64,000 nucleotides of DNA from Cohnella cholangitidis (GCF_014107495.1 NZ_CP041969.1:3211501-3275500); one strand, 5' to 3'. Shown: positions 32,843-42,612, counted from the first letter of the stretch. The notes: generated by a model from the sequence alone, not told the origin. Numbers and translations are program-made.

Positions 32843-34222
32843 TTATTTGTTGTCTTCGAACCCTGCTTGGTGTTCTTTAGCTACATCCGCGGCTGCTTTC
32901 TTCGCAACGAACAGGTTCTGGATGCTGGAGAGATGCACCTGAGCCGTTCCCGGGTTCATCGTGTTATCGAATGCCAGGTCTCCGCCTTTAACGTCTTTGA
33001 ACATGTTCGTCACTTCCATCGCCATATCGGAGTATCCGGCGGCTTTGAAGTCGCCTTCTACTGTTTGGGCAAGACCGATAGCGCCTTTTTGCGTAAACAT
33101 TTCTTTCGGGTAGTTCAACATGAAGAAGTTCAAGAAGTCGAGCGTTTCTTCCAGGTGTTTGCTGTCTTTGGATACCGCGAACGCGCTGCCTGGAGCAAGC
33201 ATGAACTGATTAGGATCGCCTTTGCCGCCGACGGTCGGGAATTTGAATACCCCAACGTTGCCGTCTTTGCTGACATCCGATGTTTCGATAGCGCCGGTAG
33301 CCCAGCTGCCCATGAAGTACATAGCCGATTTGCCTGTTTTGAACAAGTTTTCGCCCGCGTTGTAATCGAACGATGTTGCGCCTTCTTGGAACGCGCCTGC
33401 TTGCACCAAAGCTTGGAATGCATCCGCTGCTTCGGTGAATGCCGGATCTTCGAACGTTTTCTTGCCATCGAGCACTTCTTTCAGGAAGCCAGGGCCGTTG
33501 TTCGTACGAAGCAGAATGTTCATGAACAGGAAGGATCCGGTCCAAGAATCTTTCTCCCCGATGGCGATAGGCGTAATGCCTTTGGCTTTAAGCGTTTTGA
33601 CGGCTTCGACCATTTCCTCGAATGTGGTCGGCACTTGGACGCCGGCTTGATTGAATAACGATTTGTTGTAGTACACGAGCGCGATGTTGTTTCCGTCCGG
33701 CAGAGCGTAGAGATTGTTGTTAAACGTGTAGTAATCTAGGATACCTTCTTGGAAGGTGCCTTTCAGGCCGTTCTTCTCAATCATTTCGTTAAGAGGCACG
33801 AACAGGTCGGCATCTACGAACGGTTGCATTTGGGCAGCCGGGTTAACGACCGTGATGTCCGGCATTTCCTTGGAAGCGGCTTGCGTTTTGAGCTTCAGCT
33901 TTTGTTGGTCGGTGTTGAGGGAGTCGAGCTCGATTTTGACGTTCGGGTGTTCGCTTTCGTATTGCTCTACGAGTTTGCGTACCATTTTGTATTTCGGTTC
34001 GGTAGGGTCTGGGTAGATGTTCTGGAACGTGATCGTAACTTTCTCTTTGCTTCCTCCGTTATCGGCGGAAGCCGCCGGGCTGGAAGCTGCAGGGCTTGAA
34101 GCCGTTGGGCTTGCGTTGCTGCCGCTGTCGCCGTTGTTCTTGGTGCTTCCGCATGCGGCCAAGCTTACCGCGAGCACGCCGGTCATGACCGTTCCAAGCA
34201 CTTTTTTGCTTGTACTATTCAT
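32843..34222 (-). CDS. Family 1 extracellular sugar-binding lipoprotein
   Basis: A 459-residue binding protein. The lipobox VSLAACG places the lipidated Cys at about residue 24. A Ser/Ala/Pro-rich linker is followed by the SBP family 1 fold: VTITFQNIYPDPTEP, DITVVNPAAQMQPFVDADL, LPDGNNIALVYYNKSLF, and MYFMGSWATGAI. It is the first gene of the five-gene operon and gives specificity to the sugar transporter, probably for an oligosaccharide; the exact ligand is unknown. Confidence 0.92.
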   Translation of the reverse strand: MNSTSKKVLGTVMTGVLAVSLAACGSTKNNGDSGSNASPTASSPAASSPAASADNGGSKEKVTITFQNIYPDPTEPKYKMVRKLVEQYESEHPNVKIELDSLNTDQQKLKLKTQAASKEMPDITVVNPAAQMQPFVDADLFVPLNEMIEKNGLKGTFQEGILDYYTFNNNLYALPDGNNIALVYYNKSLFNQAGVQVPTTFEEMVEAVKTLKAKGITPIAIGEKDSWTGSFLFMNILLRTNNGPGFLKEVLDGKKTFEDPAFTEAADAFQALVQAGAFQEGATSFDYNAGENLFKTGKSAMYFMGSWATGAIETSDVSKDGNVGVFKFPTVGGKGDPNQFMLAPGSAFAVSKDSKHLEETLDFLNFFMLNYPKEMFTQKGAIGLAQTVEGDFKAAGYSDMAMEVTNMFKDVKGGDLAFDNTMNPGTAQVHLSSIQNLFVAKKAAADVAKEHQAGFEDNK

Positions 34223-34383
34223 CTGTATATCCCCCTTGAGGTTGGAATGTCCTCATTATCCGCCCAAACGGGAATACGAACAATGAAGTTACTTAGGAGA
34301 ACATGTTTGTTTTTTTAAGGTGGTCGTCAACGGGGCTAGATGTATTATTGTAATTTCCTAGTGAAGGGGGATTATGCGTATAA

Positions 34384-34423
34384 AAGAGGCTGTCCCCTAT
34401 AGTCATTAAGGAGACAGCCTCTT
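34384..34423 (-). terminator. Terminator hairpin
   Basis: AAGAGGCTGTC / GACAGCCTCTT stem. The stem resembles that at 25048-25096 (GGCTGTCC), so a shared terminator-like repeat may be used at both loci. Confidence 0.5.
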
Positions 34424-34435
34424 GCTCATTGCGGC

Positions 34436-34980
34436 GAAATGATCGATCGGATGTAGAATAACGGCACGGCGTGCCGCTATTCCGGTGAAATGATCGATCG
34501 GATGTGATATAACGGCACGGCGTGCCGCTATTCCGGTGAAATGATCGATCGGATGTAGAATAACGGCACGGCGTGCCGCTATTCCGGTGAAATGATCGAT
34601 CGGATGTAGAATAACGGCACGGCGTGCCGCTATTCCGGTGAAATGATCGATCGGATGTGATATAACGGCACGGCGTGCCGCTATTGGGTGAAATGATCGA
34701 TATGTGATATAAGGCGGCGTCCGTATGGTGAAATGATGTCGGATGTGATATAACGGCACGGCGTGCCGCTATTCGGTGAAATGATCGATCGGATGTAGAA
34801 TAACGGCACGGCGTGCCGCTATTCAGGTGAAATGATCGATCGAATGTAGAATAACGGCACGGCGTGCCGCTATTCCGGTGAAATGATCGATCGGATGTGA
34901 TATAACGGCACGGCGTGCCGCTATTCCGGTGAAATGATCGATCGGATGTGATATAACGGCACGGCGTGCCGCTATTCCGA
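34436..34980. repeat. Tandem 51-bp repeat array, about 11 units
   Basis: Units start with GATCGATCGG at 34441, 34492, 34543, 34594 and 34645, then two damaged units (34681-34770), then 34783, 34834, 34885 and 34936. Each unit holds a dyad CGGCAC-GGC-GTGCCG. Units alternate between GATGTAGAATAACGG and GATGTGATATAACGG variants. Because 51 is a multiple of three, all frames stay open and give a spurious 17-residue protein repeat. It lies between the sugar ABC operon and topB. No spacers separate the units, so it is not CRISPR. Confidence 0.9.
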
Positions 34981-35043
34981 AATCGCACATTTACCGGGAT
35001 AGTCCGCTCCAATTGGACCGATTCGGAGAATGAAATCGTACCC

Positions 35044-37176
35044 TTAGCTGTTCTTCTTCTCCATGGCCGCTTTAAGCAATTCTCCAAGATTGGAGCCGAG
35101 CGATTCCTCGTTATTCTTCTTGGTATATTGGCTGACCAATCTTTGTTGCTCGCGTTTGTTCAGATGTTTGCTATCTTTGTTAACCATCTCCGTAATCCCG
35201 CATGGCAAGCACTGCACGTACTTGCCGGCTTTGCCGTCTTTCATTTCCATCTTCTTGTGGCATTGCGGGCAGCGGCGATTGGAGAGCTGCTTCTCGTCGG
35301 AACGGCGATAACCGCAATCGTCGCTCGGACAGACAAGCACGGTTCCGCGTTTCGACTTTTTCTCCAGCAGGCGGGTTCCGCAATCCGGGCAATGGCTGTT
35401 CGAGACGTTGTGAGGCACGTAAGAAGCGTCGCTGTTCTTTACGCCGGATACCAGATTTTTCGCCATATCCCGGATACCGTTCAGGAATGGCTCCGGTTTC
35501 CCTTGGCCCCGGGCGATTCGTTCCAATTCCGCTTCCCAGCGCGCGGTGAGCTCGGGCGTGCGCAAATCCAAGGGAGCGAGCCCGATCAGCTGTTTGCCTT
35601 TACCCGTCGGGTGAAGCAGGTTACCTTGGCGCTCGATCGTATCGGAGCTGACCAGCTTCTCTATGATATCGGCGCGCGTCGCCGGCGTACCAAGCCCGTG
35701 CTTCTCCATCTGCGTCAACAGGGCGGCTTCCGTATACCGTTTCGGCGGTTGCGTTCGGCCGTTCTGAATCCGGCATTGTTTCACGGATAGGGACTCGCCT
35801 TCGTGAAGCTCCGGCAGCACCGCCGCGCTTTCTTCCGGGTCGTCTTCCGACTCTTCGTCGTCCAATGCTTGGTCGTTATAGACGACACGCCAACCGTTTT
35901 CCTTGATCGTCGTGCCTTTGGCGGATAACGTCTCTCCCATGATCTCTACGGCTACCGTCACTTGATCGTAACGTGCGGGACCATAGAACAAGCTGATAAA
36001 ACGCTTAACGATCAAATCGTATAACCTGCGTTCTTCGGTACTCAGCAAGTTCAGATGTACGGCTTGCTCCGTCGGGATGATCGCGTGATGGTCGGTCACT
36101 TTGCTATCGTCCACGATCCGCTTGCTAAGCGGCAAAGCTCCCCGCAGCAGAGGTCTAGCGAGCGGCGCGTAGGGACCGATCGCAATGCTGGATAGCCGCT
36201 CCTTCAGCGTATCCGTCATATCCGATGTCAAATATCGGGAATCCGTTCGCGGATAAGTGACGAGCTTGTGCTGTTCATAGAGCCGTTGCAGCACATTAGA
36301 GGTTTGTTTGGCCGAGAAGCCGAGCAGGCGGTTGGCATCTCTTTGCAATTCGGTCAGATCGTAAGCAAGCGGATGAGGTACGGTTTTCTCGCTTTTCTTG
36401 AGCTTGGAAATCCGCCCGGCGCGTCCGGTCAGCTTCTCCTGCAACTCCTTTGCCTTCGCCGCATCGAATATCCGGGAATCCCCGTTAGCTCCTCTCCACA
36501 GCGCTTCGAACTTGCCTACGTTGACGCGAAGGAGACTATACTCCTCCGAGCGGAAGGAAATAATTTCGTTCTCCCTCTGCATAATCATGCCTAGCGTCGG
36601 TGTCTGTACCCGACCTGCAGATAGCGGGGCGCCGAATTTGCAAGTGAGGGCCCGCGTCACGTTAAGTCCGATCATCCAGTCCGCTTCGGCGCGGCAGCGG
36701 GCGGATTGAAACAGCCGGTCGAATTGGCTGCCCGGCTTGAGCGAAGCGAATCCCTCTTTGATCGCCTTGTCGGTCTGCGACGAAATCCAGAGCCGTTGAA
36801 ACGGCTTCTTCCATTTCACTTTATCGATAATCCATCTTGCGAGCAGCTCTCCTTCGCGGGCCGCGTCGGTCGCCACGATCAATTCCCCGATATCCTGACG
36901 CTGCATGAGGGATTGGACGGCTTTGAACTGATGGCTGCTTTCCCGCAATACCTTGAGTTTCATCTGACCGGGCAGAATCGGCAGATCCTCCAGCGCCCAA
37001 GTCCCGAGCTTCCCGTCGTAATCCTCGGGTTCCGCCAGTCCGACCAGATGGCCGAGCGCCCAAGTCACGACATACTTAGGTCCTTCTATCCAACTTTTAT
37101 TTTTATTATGGCACCCCATGACGCGAGCGATTTCCCGCGCTACCGACGGTTTCTCCGCCAACACTAATGTTTTCAT
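35044..37176 (-). CDS. topB: DNA topoisomerase III
   Basis: A 710-residue type IA topoisomerase. The Toprim domain has VLAEKPSVAREIA at the N-terminus and VATDAAREGELLARWI near 105. The catalytic Tyr is in LVTYPRTDSRYL near 310, and the core has APLSAGRVQTPTLGM. The C-terminus holds zinc-ribbon motifs (CPDCGTRLLE, CPSDDCGY, CPQCHKKME, and CLPCG), typical of Gram-positive TopB. It relaxes negative supercoils and decatenates DNA during replication and recombination. The gene is monocistronic. Confidence 0.95.
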   Translation of the reverse strand: MKTLVLAEKPSVAREIARVMGCHNKNKSWIEGPKYVVTWALGHLVGLAEPEDYDGKLGTWALEDLPILPGQMKLKVLRESSHQFKAVQSLMQRQDIGELIVATDAAREGELLARWIIDKVKWKKPFQRLWISSQTDKAIKEGFASLKPGSQFDRLFQSARCRAEADWMIGLNVTRALTCKFGAPLSAGRVQTPTLGMIMQRENEIISFRSEEYSLLRVNVGKFEALWRGANGDSRIFDAAKAKELQEKLTGRAGRISKLKKSEKTVPHPLAYDLTELQRDANRLLGFSAKQTSNVLQRLYEQHKLVTYPRTDSRYLTSDMTDTLKERLSSIAIGPYAPLARPLLRGALPLSKRIVDDSKVTDHHAIIPTEQAVHLNLLSTEERRLYDLIVKRFISLFYGPARYDQVTVAVEIMGETLSAKGTTIKENGWRVVYNDQALDDEESEDDPEESAAVLPELHEGESLSVKQCRIQNGRTQPPKRYTEAALLTQMEKHGLGTPATRADIIEKLVSSDTIERQGNLLHPTGKGKQLIGLAPLDLRTPELTARWEAELERIARGQGKPEPFLNGIRDMAKNLVSGVKNSDASYVPHNVSNSHCPDCGTRLLEKKSKRGTVLVCPSDDCGYRRSDEKQLSNRRCPQCHKKMEMKDGKAGKYVQCLPCGITEMVNKDSKHLNKREQQRLVSQYTKKNNEESLGSNLGELLKAAMEKKNS

Positions 37177-37251
37177 AAGATTAATTGTTCACTCCTGATT
37201 ATATTACCGGATGATTATAGTATATCATCTAGATGAAGGGGGCTGAATCAT

Positions 37252-37581
37252 TTGAGCGAAAGCAATCGGGGTAAGAATAAGGAGTATTACGCTGTTATTT
37301 TTACAAGCCAGCGCACGGACGGAGAGAACGGTTATGGCGAAACGGCCGACGAGATGGTTCGACTGGCCGCCGAGCAACCCGGCTTCATTGACGTTGAAAG
37401 CGTCAGGAACTCTTCCGGATTCGGCATTACGATTTCTTATTGGGAGAGTTTGGAGGCGATTGGCAATTGGAAGCAGGTTGAAGCGCATAAAGCCGCCCAA
37501 GAGCAGGGAAAACAAGCGTGGTATGAGGATTATCACGTAAAAATCTGCAAAGTCGAACGGGAATATTCGATGCGCAAATGA
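37252..37581 (+). CDS. Antibiotic biosynthesis monooxygenase (ABM) family protein
   Basis: A 109-residue ferredoxin-fold protein. The pattern YYAVIFTSQRT, AEEMVRLAA-type helix (ADEMVRLAAEQPGFID), GFGITISYWESLEAI and WKQVEAHKAAQEQGK matches small ABM-fold proteins, often of unknown function and sometimes heme-related. The TTG start has AAGGGGGC 8 bases before it. A strong terminator follows. Confidence 0.8.
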   Translation: MSESNRGKNKEYYAVIFTSQRTDGENGYGETADEMVRLAAEQPGFIDVESVRNSSGFGITISYWESLEAIGNWKQVEAHKAAQEQGKQAWYEDYHVKICKVEREYSMRK

Positions 37582-37611
37582 ACTGCGTGTTGTTCTATAT
37601 AAATATAGCTT

Positions 37612-37649
37612 CAAAAGCCCCCCGGATGAGTATTTTCGGGGGGCTTTTG
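37612..37649. terminator. Bidirectional terminator
   Basis: CAAAAGCCCCCC / GGGGGGCTTTTG, one of the strongest hairpins in the window, between the convergent ABM and VOC genes. Confidence 0.85.
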
Positions 37650-37661
37650 TTCATCTTCATT

Positions 37662-38066
37662 TTAAGCAGTCGGTCCCGCGGCGGTGATCATCCACATTAC
37701 GCCGTATTTGTCTTGGATGTGTCCGAACAAGGCGCCCCAGAATGCCGGTTCCAACGGGTGCTTCACATAGCCGCCTTCAGCTAGCTTACCGAAGGCTTCA
37801 CGGGCTTCGGATTCCGTTGCGAACTCGAGACACAGATTGATGGCATTCCCGCGAATAATCGGCTCGAATACGGAATCCGACATTAAGAAGTTAATACCTC
37901 CGGCAATCATGCTTAAGTTAACGACTTTGTCCTTGAGCTCTTCCTTTGCTTCGGGAAGCTGCCCGTGCGTCATAACGGACAGGACCTCTCCTCCAAGCGC
38001 ATGAACGTAGAACTCGGCTTGAGCTCTCGCGTCCTCCGACATCAAATAAGTTGTGTGTTTTGCCAT
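37662..38066 (-). CDS. VOC-family (PhnB/glyoxalase-like) protein
   Basis: A 134-residue protein of the vicinal-oxygen-chelate fold, PhnB subgroup: TYLMSEDARAQAEFYVHALGG, LSMIAGGINFLMSD, NLCLEFATESEAREAFGKLAEGG, WGALFGHIQDKYGVMWMI. No substrate can be assigned. ATG 38066 is preferred over an upstream in-frame ATG because AAAGGATG lies before it. Confidence 0.85.
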   Translation of the reverse strand: MAKHTTYLMSEDARAQAEFYVHALGGEVLSVMTHGQLPEAKEELKDKVVNLSMIAGGINFLMSDSVFEPIIRGNAINLCLEFATESEAREAFGKLAEGGYVKHPLEPAFWGALFGHIQDKYGVMWMITAAGPTA

Positions 38067-38192
38067 CTTATAACATCCTTTCATCCCTTGGTTTGGACTG
38101 TTCGAACTCAGCCTCTATCAAGACAACGAATGAAAGATGGCAAAATCGACAGATTCTACACCCTCCGGAAAAAATAATTCGCAGCGGCGAAT

Positions 38193-38216
38193 AACCCTGA
38201 CATAAGGATGTCAGGG
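38193..38216. other. Perfect hairpin without T run
   Basis: ACCCTGACAT-AAGG-ATGTCAGGGT, a 10-bp dyad in the 220-base gap before the epoxide hydrolase gene. It could be an operator or the base of a leader structure. No T run follows. Confidence 0.4.
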
Positions 38217-38285
38217 TCGAAGGTTTAAACTAATAAATGTAAGCAAGAGAACAACGACAAGCCCAAATTCAAGGAGGTTATTCTC

Positions 38286-39470
38286 ATGACAGTAAACAAC
38301 CCAATGACAAATCAAGCAAGCCAAGAAAGCAGCGCCAGCGCCGAAATTCGCGCCTTCCGTATCCAAATTGCCCAAGCTGACTTGGACGATCTGAAGCAAC
38401 GCCTCTCTCAAACGCGTTGGCTGAATGGCAGTCAAGGCTCGGAATGGAAGTACGGCGTATCCAAGGGCTATCTGCAGGATGTCGTCAGCTATTGGCAGGA
38501 CGGTTACGACTGGCGGAAATTCGAAGCGCGCCTGAATGAATGCCCGCAATATATTACGACCATTGACGGAGCGGACATTCACTTCATGCATATCCCTTCT
38601 CCCGAGCCGGATGCCATTCCGCTGATCCTAACGCATGGATTCCCTAGCTCGATCGTCGAGTTCCTCGATCTGATCGGTCCGTTAACCAATCCGCGCGCCC
38701 ACGGCGGAGACCCGGCAGATGCGTTCCATCTCGTCATTCCGTCCGTACCCGGCTTCGGATTCTCGGGCTCAAGCCTAGATGCAGGCTGGAATATCTCCCG
38801 TATTGCGCAAGCTTGGGATGAACTGATGAATCGTCTTGGATATGACAAGTACTGCTCGCACGGCAGCGATCTCGGAGCGCTCGTCTCCAGGGAACTCGGC
38901 ATGATGAAGCCGAATGGACTGCTCGCGCTTCACGTGCTCCAACTCTTCTCCTTCCCATCCGGGGACCCTGCAGAGATGGCATATTTAACGGAGGAGGATG
39001 GAAAAAGGCTGCAGTTCCTCGCTAACTTCCATGAGCGAGCCGGTTTCAACGCCATTCAATCGACTCGTCCGCAGACGCTCTCTTACGGTCTCGCTGACTC
39101 GCCGGTCGGTCAACTAGCTTGGATCGCAGAGCTGTTTAATGGATTCGGCGATCATATCGACTTCATTAGTCGCGATGCATTGCTTACGAATACCATGATT
39201 TACTGGTTAACCAATACGGCTGAGTCGGCAACGCGCCTTTATTACGAGAACGCTCATATTCCAAGCCCTTATGCTCAGGAAGTAAACGCCTCGCCGACCG
39301 GTATTGCCGTATTCGGCAACGATTTTAAGTCTATCGCGCTCTTCGCAAGACGGGATAATTCGAACATCGTTCAATGGTCGGAATTCGAACGCGGCACTCA
39401 TTTTGCAGCCTATGATGAGCCCCGGCTGCTAGCATCCGACCTCCAGAGCTTTTTCCGCCGCTTCCGCTAA
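38286..39470 (+). CDS. Epoxide hydrolase (alpha/beta hydrolase)
   Basis: A 394-residue enzyme. The N-terminal epoxide hydrolase domain (RIQIAQADLDDLKQRLSQTRW, about 25-130) wraps the alpha/beta hydrolase core. The oxyanion motif LTHGFPSSIVEF is near residue 120, and the nucleophile Asp is in CSHGSDLGALVSREL near 200. The C-terminal catalytic His is in ERGTHFAAYDEP. It should open epoxides to diols through a covalent ester. Start ATG with AAGGAGG 7 bases upstream. A WYL-type regulator gene follows on the same strand. Confidence 0.88.
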   Translation: MTVNNPMTNQASQESSASAEIRAFRIQIAQADLDDLKQRLSQTRWLNGSQGSEWKYGVSKGYLQDVVSYWQDGYDWRKFEARLNECPQYITTIDGADIHFMHIPSPEPDAIPLILTHGFPSSIVEFLDLIGPLTNPRAHGGDPADAFHLVIPSVPGFGFSGSSLDAGWNISRIAQAWDELMNRLGYDKYCSHGSDLGALVSRELGMMKPNGLLALHVLQLFSFPSGDPAEMAYLTEEDGKRLQFLANFHERAGFNAIQSTRPQTLSYGLADSPVGQLAWIAELFNGFGDHIDFISRDALLTNTMIYWLTNTAESATRLYYENAHIPSPYAQEVNASPTGIAVFGNDFKSIALFARRDNSNIVQWSEFERGTHFAAYDEPRLLASDLQSFFRRFR

Positions 39471-39599
39471 TGGAATGGGCCGCTTCGGCGGCCCTCTATT
39501 CATGAAAAGAGGCATTCGCGTTCCGGCGTAGAATCTTGGTAAGTATTGAACCTGGCGAATCCTTATTCGCATGACCGTTACGCCGAGGAGGATTCTGAT

Positions 39600-40526
39600 T
39601 TGAAACTGGACCGTTTACTGGCGATTACGATGACCCTGCTCAATCAACCTCGAGTGAGTGCTACCGCCTTGGCCGAGCGTTTCGAAGTTTCTCTGCGAAC
39701 GATATACCGGGACATGGAAGCCATCAATCAATCGGGCATCCCGATTGTGTCCTACCCCGGTGCGGACGGGGGTTATGAAATTATGTCAAGCTACCGGATC
39801 GACAAGCAAGTGTTGACGCTCGATGATTTCTCGTCCATCTATACGGCTCTTCGCGGCATCCGAACCGCGACGGACAGCTCTGACGATCACGAATTGCTAG
39901 ACAAAATCGGGGCGATGATTCCCGGCATCGCAGAGGCTGCCTCGAGCGAAATTTCGCGGATCGATCTAGACTTTAAGCCGACGCCTAATGACAAGATGAA
40001 GTTTGCTCCTCTACATGATGCAATCAAAGATCTGCACGTGGTCCGGTTCGCCTATTTGGACAACAAAGGTCAAGAATCGGAACGTACGGTAGAACCGATG
40101 GGCCTCTATCTTAAAGGTTATGTCTGGTATTTCTACGGTTACTGCCTGCTGCGATCCGAGATGCGCAACTTCCGGTTATCCCGTATCCTTAGCCTGCTGG
40201 TGCTGCCGGAAACATTCGTTCGTCGGAATTACACCCTTCAAGACGTGGAAAAGCAGTTCATGAACAATGCCGACTTCTCCAAGGTGAAGGTGCAGCTGCA
40301 TTTTGACCCATCGGCCAGGACGCGAGTGTTGGATGAATTCGGTTTCGATCGGATTCATGACAACGAGGATGGTACATTGTCGGTCAATGCCCATTATTCC
40401 TCTACGGATCGTGCCATCCGGACGGTTCTTAGCTACGGCAGTCTGGTTACGGTAACCGAGCCGCAGGATTTCATTGAAGAGTTGAAAAAACAAATTCAAG
40501 GCATGGCGGAGAAATACGGAGTTTAG
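39600..40526 (+). CDS. YafY-type HTH-WYL transcriptional regulator
   Basis: A 308-residue regulator with an HTH_11 domain (LDRLLAITMTLLNQPRVSA, LAERFEVSLRTIYRDMEAIN), then a WYL domain (about 125-210, RFAYLDNKGQESERTVEPMGLYLKG) and a C-terminal WCX extension. The start is taken as TTG 39600 with GAGGAGG 8 bases upstream; the longer frame from 39546 has no ribosome binding site. It may control the upstream epoxide hydrolase gene. Confidence 0.85.
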   Translation: MKLDRLLAITMTLLNQPRVSATALAERFEVSLRTIYRDMEAINQSGIPIVSYPGADGGYEIMSSYRIDKQVLTLDDFSSIYTALRGIRTATDSSDDHELLDKIGAMIPGIAEAASSEISRIDLDFKPTPNDKMKFAPLHDAIKDLHVVRFAYLDNKGQESERTVEPMGLYLKGYVWYFYGYCLLRSEMRNFRLSRILSLLVLPETFVRRNYTLQDVEKQFMNNADFSKVKVQLHFDPSARTRVLDEFGFDRIHDNEDGTLSVNAHYSSTDRAIRTVLSYGSLVTVTEPQDFIEELKKQIQGMAEKYGV

Positions 40527-40671
40527 GTGCAAGCGGCTTAAAACGACGAGTCGGCGAGATGGCAGGTCAAGTATTGAACCTAGTAGATTGATCGAATGTT
40601 GTAGAATCACGTCGCTTATAGATGGTATGATAGCCCTATTATTACAAAAGGGAAATACTGGAGGAATAGGG

Positions 40672-42612
40672 ATGTCAAAGGTTCGTAATAAAGTACTGTT
40701 TCTATTCATAACGCTATGTTTATGTTTAACGGGTGCGGCCGGAGCCGTATATGGCGAGGAAGCGACGGGAGAGTCCGCTATTGCGTCCGTGTTGGAAGAC
40801 GGAACGCCGTTGTTGAAGGATGGTTCAATATGGCTGACTAGCAAAGGGGTCCCTCTGCAGAAGAATTTGAACCTCGTGAGCGTTACCGGAGATAGCAACG
40901 CAGGTTATGGAATCAACAAAGAAGGCAAACTCGTTCAATGGTCCGGGGGGCAAGAGCCTAGCGCGGTTTCGGGCGTTGCTAACGTAAAGCAAGTCAGCGG
41001 AGAATCTTGGCTGCTGTCGGACGGAACGTTATGGACGATGGACAACGGAGCGAAGAAGGAACTAGCAAGTTTTAAAGGAACTCGATTATTCGATGAATAT
41101 GACGGAGCTATCGCGGCGTTATCGGATTCGGGAGAGCTCAAGAGATACGAGAGTACCTACAGGGATCCGGCGTTGGTTGCCAACATTTCGGACGCGTCCT
41201 CTATTCGCAAGCTGAAAGTCAGAGATAATCAGGTTGCCCTGCTATATGAGGATGGAAGAGTTATTCTATACGACTTCTACCATTTCGATAACGACATGAA
41301 ATCCATTCCGGAGACATTGGCTACGGATGGCGTTGATATCGGGTTCGGCAAAGATTCTAAGTTGCTGGTCGTTAAGAAAGACGGAACGGCGTGGAACAAC
41401 GGAACGGGGTTAAATATAAATAAATTCAATCTCACCCAGATCGCGGGCGTTGAACGGATTGATCAAATCATTGCGGCGAAAAGTGCTGCGGACTTCTACG
41501 CCCGGCAATTGAATGGAGCCTGGGTATCCTATAGGGAGGGGAAATCCGTTCCATTGGTCGCGCCTCGAGTAGAGCGGTTGTCATTCGTTGTCTCCAGCCT
41601 AAGCCCGACCGTGGGCGGACAGATCAAGGGGGACGTAGAGCTTGCGTATAATACGGGAGCGACGGCCAAGGTCCCTTGGTCATCAGTTAAAGTGAGCATC
41701 GACAATCCTTATCTGATACAGTCGCAGGGGAACGGCAGCTTTAAGTCTCTCGGCGTGGGAGAAGCTACGATCACGGTGGAGGCCAGCGGAATTATACAAT
41801 CGGTCAAGGTTGCTTCCAGCTTAAAGAATCCTCTACAGAACGCGAAGCAATTAAAAGGGATTACGTATTTGCCGGTCAAATCCGTCTTCCAAGCGCTGGG
41901 CGGTACGGTCAGCTACAACGCATCGGCCAAATCCTATAGCCTCGATAGAGGGACGGTTTCTATCGTCTTAACCAAGGGAAGCGCGAAAGCCAAAATAAAC
42001 GGAAAGACCGTTACGATGAAAGGCGCTCCTATCGACAACAACGGGGAGTTGCTGTTTTCTTCGGATCTGCTTAGCCAAGCCTTCGGAGCCAAGCTGCAGT
42101 GGGATTCCGCGAAGCAGCAGATGACCGTATCTATCGGAGCGGGGAAACTCATTGTTCTTGCGAAGCAGCAAGCCGCGACGGCTCCTTCAAGTTCCGGTTC
42201 CGGCAAGATGTACGAGACGGCGGCTACCGGCAGCATGGCCGGTTGGAAGATTCTGAAAGGGCATCGCTACGAGAAGTCGCTCAAGATTTATTTTACTTAT
42301 AAGAATGGGTTACTCATGACCAAGACGGAAGATATACGTTCCGTTAACTTGAATAAGAAAGTGACTTGGATAGACGACTCCGGCAAGAAGAGAACGAATA
42401 CGGTCGGAGAGGTATACGGTATCTTTCAAGCGTTTAGCGGACAATATACCGATGATTGGTTTGCCAAAAAGTTCGGGACGTTATACTCGGATTGGTTGCT
42501 CTCCTCCACAGTCGACGCTGCGCAACTTGTAGAAGAATATCTGCAAAGCACCGGTCAGATGAAGAAAAACGAGTACCCCGTGACGCTGACGCCTGACGCG
42601 CAATTTGAATAA
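40672..42612 (+). CDS. Secreted protein with copper-amine-oxidase N-terminal-like domain
   Basis: A 646-residue exported protein. The signal peptide is SKVRNKVLFLFITLCLCLTG to VYGEE (about residue 27). Residues 35-310 form repeated short blades of the RCC1-like type (LKDGSIWLTSKGVPLQ, NKEGKLVQWSGG, LSDGTLWTMDNG, YEDGRVILYD). A Cu_amine_oxidN1-type stalk domain follows (LPVKSVFQALGGTVSYN to QQMTVSIG, about 405-500). The C-terminal 150 residues are unassigned. Such cell-wall-associated proteins are abundant in Paenibacillaceae, and no enzyme activity is implied. Start ATG 40672 with GGAGGAAT before it. Confidence 0.75.
   Translation: MSKVRNKVLFLFITLCLCLTGAAGAVYGEEATGESAIASVLEDGTPLLKDGSIWLTSKGVPLQKNLNLVSVTGDSNAGYGINKEGKLVQWSGGQEPSAVSGVANVKQVSGESWLLSDGTLWTMDNGAKKELASFKGTRLFDEYDGAIAALSDSGELKRYESTYRDPALVANISDASSIRKLKVRDNQVALLYEDGRVILYDFYHFDNDMKSIPETLATDGVDIGFGKDSKLLVVKKDGTAWNNGTGLNINKFNLTQIAGVERIDQIIAAKSAADFYARQLNGAWVSYREGKSVPLVAPRVERLSFVVSSLSPTVGGQIKGDVELAYNTGATAKVPWSSVKVSIDNPYLIQSQGNGSFKSLGVGEATITVEASGIIQSVKVASSLKNPLQNAKQLKGITYLPVKSVFQALGGTVSYNASAKSYSLDRGTVSIVLTKGSAKAKINGKTVTMKGAPIDNNGELLFSSDLLSQAFGAKLQWDSAKQQMTVSIGAGKLIVLAKQQAATAPSSSGSGKMYETAATGSMAGWKILKGHRYEKSLKIYFTYKNGLLMTKTEDIRSVNLNKKVTWIDDSGKKRTNTVGEVYGIFQAFSGQYTDDWFAKKFGTLYSDWLLSSTVDAAQLVEEYLQSTGQMKKNEYPVTLTPDAQFE

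Noticed and set aside
34436..34980. Possible CRISPR array
   Set aside because: Units are contiguous 51-bp tandem copies with no unique spacers and no cas genes nearby.
34293..35087. Long minus-strand ORF with a 17-residue repeat (NSGTPCRY...SDRSFHR)
   Set aside because: It is produced by the 51-bp repeat, which keeps all frames open; no ribosome binding site, and it runs into topB.
38193..38216. Terminator call for the 10-bp hairpin
   Set aside because: No T run on either strand, so it is listed only as a hairpin of unknown role.
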